Source of the DNA: a virus
DNA length: 21,223 nucleotides
Direction: 5' to 3' (one strand)
Virus record (IMG/VR): IMGVR_UViG_3300020411_001915
Location: 1-21,223 of that record
The translations under genes were made by a program, and so were the position numbers. The notes below the pieces were generated by a model. The model did not search any database. It was not told where the DNA came from and saw nothing but the letters and a program-made list of their open reading frames with translations. Shown piece by piece: positions 19,901-21,223 of the stretch (positions are counted from its first letter, which is position 1; every line of letters begins with the position of its first letter).

Positions 19901-21223
19901 TGCAGGTCAAATAATTAGAACTCGTGATACTAAGGCTGAGGTTATTGGATATAACCAAGCACGTGGAATTGTATACTTAGGTAAGATTGGTAGAAGTAAG
20001 TCAAATGGTGAAGATTATTTCGAGTTTGACTTTGCAAATGATGCTAAAATTTCTTCCACACAGAAGAAGTTTGGTAATACTTCACTTCAATTAGATGGTT
20101 CTGGAGATTATATCAGTGTTCCATCTACAAGTGAGATGGCTTTTGGTACAGGTGAATATACTATTGAATTTTGGTGCAGACCAGATACTGCTGCATTAGC
20201 AGGTTTATCTGAAATTTATGATACTAGAACATCTGATCCTGAAATCTCTGGTAGAATTTATTTAAATGGTGCTCAGATTCGTTATAATGTTAATGGTTCT
20301 GATGTTGTAACTTCTGGTGCTACTGTAATTCCAACTAATAATACTTGGTATCATATTGCTGTAAGTAGATCTGGAACAACGGTTAAGTTATTCCTTGATG
20401 GGGTTGAAGTAGGATCTGGTACAGATAGTAGTACATATGTTGCTAGACCAATTAGAATTGGATCTAGTTATGCAGCAACCAATTCATTTGCTGGATATAT
20501 TGATGAGTTTAGAATTTCTGATGTAGCAAGATATACTGCTGCATTTACTCCTCCTGCAGGTATTCATCAAGGTGATGTTGATACTAAGGTGTTATTACAC
20601 TTTGATAGTTCTGATGGAGATAAGTTTGTTGATGATTGGTCTGGTGGAGAATCATTTAGTAATAAGGAATACTTCAATAATGATCCTATTGTAGCTTCTA
20701 GACGTTATATTGGTAAGCATACTTATACTGGTGGTACTGTAAGTGGTGCTGTTATTATTCAACAAGGTATAATTGAAAAAGATGTAACTGATGCTACTTA
20801 CAATGGTTTAACAGGAGATTTAGTATTAACTATAGGATCTCATAGTTACACAACATCAAATACTATTAAGATTGTTCCTAATTCATTAACATTTACTTGT
20901 GATATGGATAATAATGCTACTCAGCATACTTATCCACGTATAACTGACCCTGTATATGATACAGCAATTGCAATTACTGCGGTAACTGCTACTACAATTA
21001 CAGTTAATGTTGGTGTAGCAATTCAACAAGGATTTGTTAAGAATACTCACAGATACAATAATGCTGGTCAATTAATTCTTAAGAACTTAGAATTTATTGC
21101 AAAAGAGATTGTATACATGATTAATCAGAAGTTCCCTAACTTTACTGTTATTGGTGGGGATGTTAATTGTGAGGATGATGTTAAAGATATCTGTAGATCT
21201 ATCGTAGCAGATATGCGTAATGG
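7848..21223 (+). CDS. Giant mosaic baseplate/tail structural protein, 3' end beyond window
   Basis: I read one frame from the ATG at 7848 to the window edge without meeting a stop: 4458 complete codons plus 2 bases, so the protein exceeds about 480 kDa. It starts 6 bases after gp6, the place of gp7 in T4, but is over four times as long as T4 gp7 (1032 residues). There is no Shine-Dalgarno, so coupling to gp6 is likely. Order of modules (residues): YPLF domain 1-50; IGDE and LNG modules 60-300; GGxGY repeats 340-615; helical RNAIKSIKDFYSSKGT domain 660-740; HGL module ~959-1010; repeats 1124-1348; YHYH domain 1415-1560; EF-hand-like loop 1616-1627; repeats 1665-1826; probable beta-propeller 1857-2215; LamG 2217-2440; mixed beta modules to 3020; repeats 3021-3258; FSY/HP module 3471-3514; LNG and IGDE modules 3605-3843; LamG 4058-4266; terminal YNGLTGDL module from 4290. 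Codon use strongly favours T in the third position (GGT, GAT, ACT, GTT). Probably wedge plus fibre functions; partly inference. Confidence 0.9.
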   Translation, partial: MANTNKVSQSVKSLTPDFIEQDYPLFNKFIEYYYRSQEKTGLGQNIVNNFLQYLDIDKLDVGILDGATKIVEPITATDDKIIVESVDDFLEKNGSLLIGDEVVYYERTTASPNIALSPGISYEQVQLKWTGLASPLSLFDGSRQRFPLTSQDNPIAPPSAQHLIVKVYGELQVPLLDFTVDGTDIVFTQPPRTKLDADDTSSTTITYMSGFIESPIVQIDNISNSFGDDKRQFTITRNNERYEPVIDEYVYAIYDNQLLIPKEEFYIDHDQFIFKNPPLNGRYLELFAVEAPIPSFGADAVGYARINDNGELTNISTSVNGNNYRYEYPPKVSINSLTGSGASATALVNGVKEVKLLDGGKGYSDTNPPTVIVQDPTKPGAKTAEITATVTNGEVSGLEIVNSGSGYTFTPRLTFKQPGGAKIGIPTMIGGSISGSIEVLDKGFGYTTVPEIYVDEPTGEDGIKASLQAVMVDGQVESINILNSGQGYETVPRIAIKDPIGAQVLETKVDGDGRVVSIELLSGGSGYDDVPSVYILDDRTDGTGAYAGGTGATAVASIFNGKIIDINIVNFGSGYSSEQPPTIFIQSPPSAEASATVGLNQVTGFTVNQNGSKYTKAQFEGCARAASGITAYTEDGNAVFTNDTVATAAEVDTAVKCLDQLFVKRLLDKYTEQFLPDVPSLDYTKIDVRNAIKSIKDFYSSKGTSFSIAYLFKLLYGETVSISYPKDQIIKPSNATWSIDTILRASLVSGDPRDIKDGLIVQEADIADPNVQAASALVENFISIKTSELEIFELVLSEETINGTFTVPYKTRLGEPLNETDSIITVDSTIGWPERNGEFVIGDSEVVQYKEKSLNQFIECTRSVNGVVEDWDSATEVKSNFRIYINKGTLQEVVMNIVGIVDAQQTTLTDTGSYYLPGDKLTVSKLGGTGVGPDLTTWLYNVKKLIEVTSITYGGVNNQSATVTCANPHGLLVGDQVTIYGANPIIYNGSFLVTSRDGEYVFQYNLVQPATVEPQGNILVSIDLNKGKSLNSAIFNAISPYTTNVQNSFFNDDYVYVASTGIPNYEIGPFPGSALLPGNQRKLNRFPKLAQTISTKDLIKPGPIGTWVNGVSIWSYKSDLSKTFGAVTSIDILNPGKDYDAASPPAITVSGGGGTGATAAVTVDGSISEITVTNGGSGYTTSPLVSIVGGNGSGAAATAIITKGEVSRILINTGGTGYTSQPSITIVGGGGTGAQGTASVRGPIRSIDVTNGGNSYTSKPSIALSSGSGAVAQAIVNNGRIISIAIISAGQGYTTAPEITIQGDGFGAIARATIDVDGENAGRVTGIEIVNRGINYLQGTTVINLTSVGQDALFESNVFEWTYNLESTSIFDDARGGVFTGYNNEYGGEYAHLSNPQRMRYILGDNLYKDAYGKTLEKEDQLVHSPIIGWAFDGNPIYGPYGYTDPTDQGSAVIRLSTSFRLQESLVFDSTTNPYPVRSDGPLLTDVDANGDYLYPAGKFVEDYEYVFGLGDLDQYNGRFCKTPDYPDGRYCYFVTIDATEDGNALFPYVIGPSYNSVVDTWNLSTSAVQQNIPSGVVRYRDPYENVDIDVERTPNASTAALTTEDGDILMFEVEDVNRDGVITADETADPAQMFEESPLQLFDYFPKVKFDSKVDIEVETITKFEDASVTGFTIENPGKNYQVDDILTFDNEGTDGAGVSARISRIKGEAIDSYTFENVNGLNYGVLDTNVPHNLVAGDEVFVDYTPIMQNTNKTFVVRQIKGIESIVIEQSGSGYDEEIPPTIIIDGDGKSGKLEAVVSSVGSIDTVNIINSGSDYTTSPRVILSHPQIFKKADYFVTTISNNNYVSVNDVYVNEEKETYYCGKTKDATGNTVAFISKHSALGVKEWERTLESTDGQYYTEFQKLYVNKNPFTNDEIWVVGNNRPNANLLDVYNPDIILCKYTQSEDGLDATLDFQKGYAGISGANRADYVTCIEKYSDIRYVIGGYTNTNSLNPDDAFIASIDTTGNFAVKRKIASGTLSERLTDMIIIEDSVYFIMETASGPDSKDINVAFGKATIGINAITIDWIKELSNTVYSFINTSLTIDEFNEFYITATCRLKSDDTTKDSFWVGKLNTDGNIIWNYRYLATGRELTLVDNSIIDIFGDLNVAYTKDDQVTRKTTVGTVKIGYDGTMKKHSTNEFNQNQVEGITAKALAVDVSGDVYIYGQTQWNRNEFILDFDDGGSPLTDLASHYTITDQSANNSIRYVSGVAKIDGCNVPANTQTTWENGHIKASSSELGTTLDGDFTIQMMVYIDGDSGLPFSLSQNLMTLCQIGSSQDPTGGLWLGFGTGRGLDLTIANSSTQLVNATAISSASSVMLNNTWISVAITKSGNLFSSFVNGIQVASGTISNTSFAGKDLYFGVGPGFGAGVNDFAKDTQGQFYLDDVKLKNRAITPTSPADINGLPQASQFGFGYSWTDTAWFDAQTRRYESEDYIGFGLKIDKNADSDRLGDQGLQTNTQIGFARADIAPVTGTTLSIGSTGFELAEAGFQSLDFDDATTTMSQDTEALTYVADIWSARTSTVPSPGSQKLKVSAVVKDRYYIKPTSTVVINNIQELTLNQSFDFTVGAKLVLQNPNGTFINSGYIIKKDNSANKIYLAIIHNPWTDDLDNGELITQQFSEQDSYGIIGPLPNDVNEIKNYVFTEINNTTPGTFDIDLSTFDAPSDVGGTNNLDDFAKLKEFDVNDYSIRIDEVSGGSTYIPGSVVDITSSDITFNTAYSTCQITNLAGVLKITLTANLTKILQVSSVANTDEVYCITSTSHYLSNGEMIYVDGNPAQEFGGTTYDEYDGAFPVLNVISPLEFTYKLDQAAVTSPSTIASNVDIFVKSPVLKMYNGHQYLFDLSHSSMVGGNLSFSKDNLYKLEYSFNSIERIGIPGVTGQGQPTPTVKLKIDPDIVTNISYYFDPSRTGDDSPVIEGSYLDVTNSPYTGNFVISSTAGATITEGADVFKFLLANEPEGDANVNQASYSTSSLKAVGAIADVRIVNPGGFYTKLPIVTDIQSTRNIERVQINEPGTEYAVGVYNSVPILGDGEGGLVSIVVNDGSDEDGITIPGQIQEVVVTSPGKAYTTAYIDIESIDGILGPGLQGSGAELTVVIPPFGTEASIFTKGDKVGKIKKLKNNNFGYDYPHDYTLRPEITFPINAQLTSTSILESITVTNPGSGYSLAPTVIIQGGGGFGAQAEASIKNGRLDNIVVKDPGAGYSSTPQVSLRSSFNYVVNLDLGLLQFAYPHGIPNGAELTLAVTDTGDGADFPLSAGATGRLNGVTTYYAISGSANSLEDDQLKIAITEANAELGDALTFVNAGEGRQSVLTESFGGAAEANVITSTFLEGELVYQGESLEVATATGYVSTNSGWQVGPRILKIVDHDGVFAESERITGVISKSSGIISDLKVARGVLDIGSITKTTGQFIDDVGKPSEIIQKIQDSYYYQDFSYAVKSAVSISEWKEILIRNVHPASFKVFGELNLNEYGQIPNKETFFQLTKSVELAQEAVVPNIQSFALVEPIYSEFNNTEVLFRQKRLTSSENILTSVVQRVDNIDHLFDGERIAFPLTVEGGTVVANANQLMIVLNGIVQNPNTAFQIQGDSIVFSEPPSPPASVKYANLTISQIQTWDLTWTNQSGIYPLIGNSLVGTSSQARLIVTSVTGDIISGYMDEGTFIPGELCTVSATGFSGNLVDITAVSNIGLYIYGETVTNLQGDTAKVEQINLETGAESPVCDLRYAIGPSTTEFEVVPVDGTGPLPAGTIDVAENDGFRIGSEIMEVLSVVDGFDSTTLTVVRGTLGTQATAQQEGSPMYSTDINVTEALTLSKTAGTYQSTPGLYNIQLNDVIIGAKSGTVSRVTTASVYQDPVTGEFIGQVDISPGSSFFGLLFNRITSTSYPNVVIDDISKSQISIVDFTDNATAYNTNFPSNEIVSNYIIPYSNAVGTLQIGEDIRNYKIEYGNNTGEFIAGEAGRVRKISMYDKEGDGFFNAGQIIRTRDTKAEVIGYNQARGIVYLGKIGRSKSNGEDYFEFDFANDAKISSTQKKFGNTSLQLDGSGDYISVPSTSEMAFGTGEYTIEFWCRPDTAALAGLSEIYDTRTSDPEISGRIYLNGAQIRYNVNGSDVVTSGATVIPTNNTWYHIAVSRSGTTVKLFLDGVEVGSGTDSSTYVARPIRIGSSYAATNSFAGYIDEFRISDVARYTAAFTPPAGIHQGDVDTKVLLHFDSSDGDKFVDDWSGGESFSNKEYFNNDPIVASRRYIGKHTYTGGTVSGAVIIQQGIIEKDVTDATYNGLTGDLVLTIGSHSYTTSNTIKIVPNSLTFTCDMDNNATQHTYPRITDPVYDTAIAITAVTATTITVNVGVAIQQGFVKNTHRYNNAGQLILKNLEFIAKEIVYMINQKFPNFTVIGGDVNCEDDVKDICRSIVADMRN
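8865..9690 (+). repeat. GGxGY protein repeat array 1
   Basis: Six clear copies of a [DN]-x-G-x-G-Y turn begin at 8919 (DGGKGY), 9051 (NSGSGY), 9168 (DKGFGY), 9294 (NSGQGY), 9411 (SGGSGY) and 9555 (NFGSGY), with a weaker seventh (NGSKY) near 9675. Spacing is 117-144 bases, or 39-48 residues. Each copy has the form 'G-x-[IV]-x-x-[IV]-x-[IV]-x-[ND]-x-G-x-G-Y-x-x-x-P-x-[IV]', ending in a Pro-bracketed strand. Such repeats probably stack as a beta-rich shaft. Confidence 0.8.
9837..10070 (+). other. Helical module with RNAIKSIKDFYSSKGT motif
   Basis: Residues ~664-741 are the most helical stretch of the protein: FVKRLLDKYTEQFLPDVP, then VRNAIKSIKDFYSSKGTSFS and IAYLFKLLYGETVSISYPKD. The pattern 'I-x-x-F-Y-x-S-K-G-T-x-x-S-x-x-x-L-F-x-x-L-[FY]' followed by a Tyr-Pro and 'KPSxATW' recurs in phage baseplate-linked proteins as I recall them. 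It lies after repeat array 1 and may be a second attachment or trimerisation point. Function is inferred only. Confidence 0.45.
11217..11890 (+). repeat. GGxGY protein repeat array 2
   Basis: Six copies begin at 11247 (NPGKDY), 11367 (NGGSGY), 11484 (TGGTGY), 11598 (NGGNSY), 11709 (SAGQGY) and 11838 (NRGINY), spaced 111-129 bases (37-43 residues). This is the most regular array: several copies also share a strand ending in GGGGTGA or GNGSGA before the variable turn. The near-constant period suggests recent internal duplication or strong structural constraint. Confidence 0.8.
12090..12518 (+). other. YHYH domain in giant protein
   Basis: Residues ~1415-1557 match the YHYH domain pattern: HSPIIGWAFDGNPIYGPYGY (starting at His1424), then a G-K-F-V-E-D-Y-E-Y segment, LDQYNGRFCKTPDYPDGRYC, a F-V-T strand and FPYVIGPSY (from residue 1547). 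These short blocks in this order are the family signature. YHYH proteins are widespread in marine bacteria and the domain also occurs in cyanophage virion proteins; its function is not established. It is preceded by a conserved YGGEYAHLSNPQRMRYILGD block. Confidence 0.8.
12693..12728 (+). other. EF-hand-like calcium loop (DVNRDGVITADE)
   Basis: Residues 1616-1627 read D-V-N-R-D-G-V-I-T-A-D-E. This fits the 12-residue EF-hand/dockerin-type loop: acidic or Asn at 1, 3 and 5, Gly at 6, Ile at 8 and Glu at 12. It lies shortly after the YHYH domain. Flanking helices are not obvious, so it is probably a lone calcium loop of the kind seen in phage and secreted beta-rich proteins. A degenerate second loop (DKEGDGFFNAGQ) begins at 19875. 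Confidence 0.55.
12840..13325 (+). repeat. GGxGY protein repeats, group 3 (dispersed)
   Basis: Three copies begin at 12876 (NPGKNY), 13161 (QSGSGY) and 13284 (NSGSDY). The first is separated from the others by an HNLVAGDEVFVDY module near 13050, a variant of the HGL module. Same Pro-bracketed strand as in arrays 1 and 2. Confidence 0.7.
13416..14495 (+). other. Probable beta-propeller segment
   Basis: Residues ~1857-2216 lack the Gly-rich repeats and instead show several blades of the form 'Y/F-x-[IV]-G-x-T...A-F-I-S-K-x-x-x-x-G-x-x-x-W-x-R'. Examples are NTVAFISKHSALGVKEWERT, EIWVVGNNRPN, DAFIASIDTTGNFAVKRKIA, SFWVGKLNTDGNIIWNYRY and TVGTVKIGYDGTMKK, the last followed by GDVYIYGQTQWN. This resembles SBBP-type beta-propeller repeats. 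Fold is inferred from pattern; blade number is uncertain (about 6). LamG module 1 follows at once. Confidence 0.45.
14496..15165 (+). other. LamG/concanavalin-like module 1
   Basis: Residues ~2217-2440 show the LamG-like jelly-roll pattern: a start FILDFDDGGSP, a GDFTIQMMVYID strand, a NNTWISVAITKSGNLFSSFV strand with NGIQVASG, and a closing FYLDDVKLKNRAITP. This fold usually binds glycans or proteins and is common in phage adhesins. Confidence 0.7.
16908..17620 (+). repeat. GGxGY protein repeat array 4
   Basis: Copies begin at 16935 (NPGGFY), 17016 (EPGTEY), near 17163 (SPGKAY), 17454 (NPGSGY) and 17571 (DPGAGY). Spacing is less regular than in arrays 1 and 2. The last two copies flank an IIQGGGGFGAQAEA strand and are the best preserved. 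Here the second position of the turn is Pro rather than Gly or Ser in all copies. Confidence 0.7.
18258..18389 (+). other. FSY/HP module of giant protein
   Basis: Residues 3471-3514 read DSYYYQDFSYAVKSAVSISE, then WKEILIRNVHPASFKVFGEL. The pattern 'D-S-x-x-Y-Q-x-F-S-Y-x-[IV]-K-S...W-x-x-x-[IV]-x-x-x-x-H-P-A-x-F-x-x-F-G-E' recurs in phage virion proteins as I recall them, often toward the C-terminus. Here about 950 residues follow, so the giant gene could be a fusion. Confidence 0.5.
20019..20646 (+). other. LamG/concanavalin-like module 2
   Basis: Residues ~4058-4266 are a clear LamG-like domain: FGNTSLQLDGSGDYISVPST, then GEYTIEFWCRPDT, NNTWYHIAVSRSGTTVKLFL with DGVEVGSG, and FAGYIDEFRISDVARYTAAF before a VLLHFDSSDGD strand. 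It is more canonical than module 1. Likely glycan or protein binding at the virion surface. Confidence 0.85.
20750..21223 (+). other. C-terminal YNGLTGDL module, cut by window edge
   Basis: From residue ~4302 the protein reads DATYNGLTGDLVLTIGSHSY, then IKIVPNSLTFTCDMDNNATQ and HTYPRITDPVYDTAIAITAV, followed by a TTITVNVG strand. I recall this block as recurrent in cyanophage virion proteins. It is followed by a helical stretch (LILKNLEFIAKEIVYMINQ) with two Cys (in VNCEDDVKDICRS). The frame is still open at the window end. Confidence 0.55.

Noticed and set aside
19875-19910. Second EF-hand loop (DKEGDGFFNAGQ)
   Set aside because: Position 12 is Gln instead of Glu and position 11/9 ligands are poor; too degenerate to list on its own.
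1-21223. tRNA genes, CRISPR arrays, insertion sequences or attachment sites
   Set aside because: Genes fill nearly the whole window with gaps of at most 28 bases; I saw no cloverleaf, direct-repeat/spacer pattern or transposase.

Overview
The window looks like part of the late structural region of an A+T-rich, T4-like marine myovirus, most likely a cyanophage. The evidence is a pair of neighbouring genes recognisable as T4 baseplate wedge proteins gp25 and gp6, a PAAR-like spike-tip protein (the T4 gp5.4 role), a T4-type late promoter motif (GATAAATA), and a biliverdin-producing heme oxygenase, an auxiliary gene known from Prochlorococcus/Synechococcus phages. Host assignment is inference; no photosystem gene, tRNA or bilin reductase lies in the window. 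All genes are on the + strand and are packed almost without gaps.

Layout. (1) 3-1701: the 3' end of a structural gene with GGSGY repeats, a PAAR-like spike-tip gene, and a 50-residue basic protein, joined by 1-base overlaps or 2-base gaps. (2) 1701-5138: an 'oxygenase island' of four translationally coupled genes: a protein with two fused 2-oxoglutarate/Fe(II) oxygenase domains, heme oxygenase, a second single-domain oxygenase of the same HxH subtype, and a prolyl-4-hydroxylase-type oxygenase with a classical HxD motif. (3) 5134-5165: a late promoter motif overlapping the preceding stop codon and running into a perfect 10-bp hairpin. (4) 5167-7841: a small unknown gene, gp25 and gp6. (5) 7848-21223: one uninterrupted reading frame of more than 4458 codons, from an ATG 6 bases after gp6 to the window edge, still open there. 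It occupies the position where T4 has gp7 and is a mosaic of virion modules: an N-terminal 'YPLF' domain, four groups of GGxGY repeats, HGL modules, a YHYH domain followed by an EF-hand-like loop, a probable beta-propeller, two LamG-like domains, and an FSY/HP module.

How the parts may work together. gp25, gp6 and the giant protein are expected to assemble into baseplate wedges with attached, possibly receptor-binding, extensions; the PAAR-like protein would cap the central spike. The oxygenase island sits within the same gene run. Heme oxygenase uses O2 and electrons to split heme into biliverdin, CO and Fe2+, and Fe2+ is the cofactor of the four neighbouring oxygenase domains. Co-transcription suggests coordinated production, but no substrate can be read from the sequence. 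The most unusual items are this island and the giant mosaic gene.
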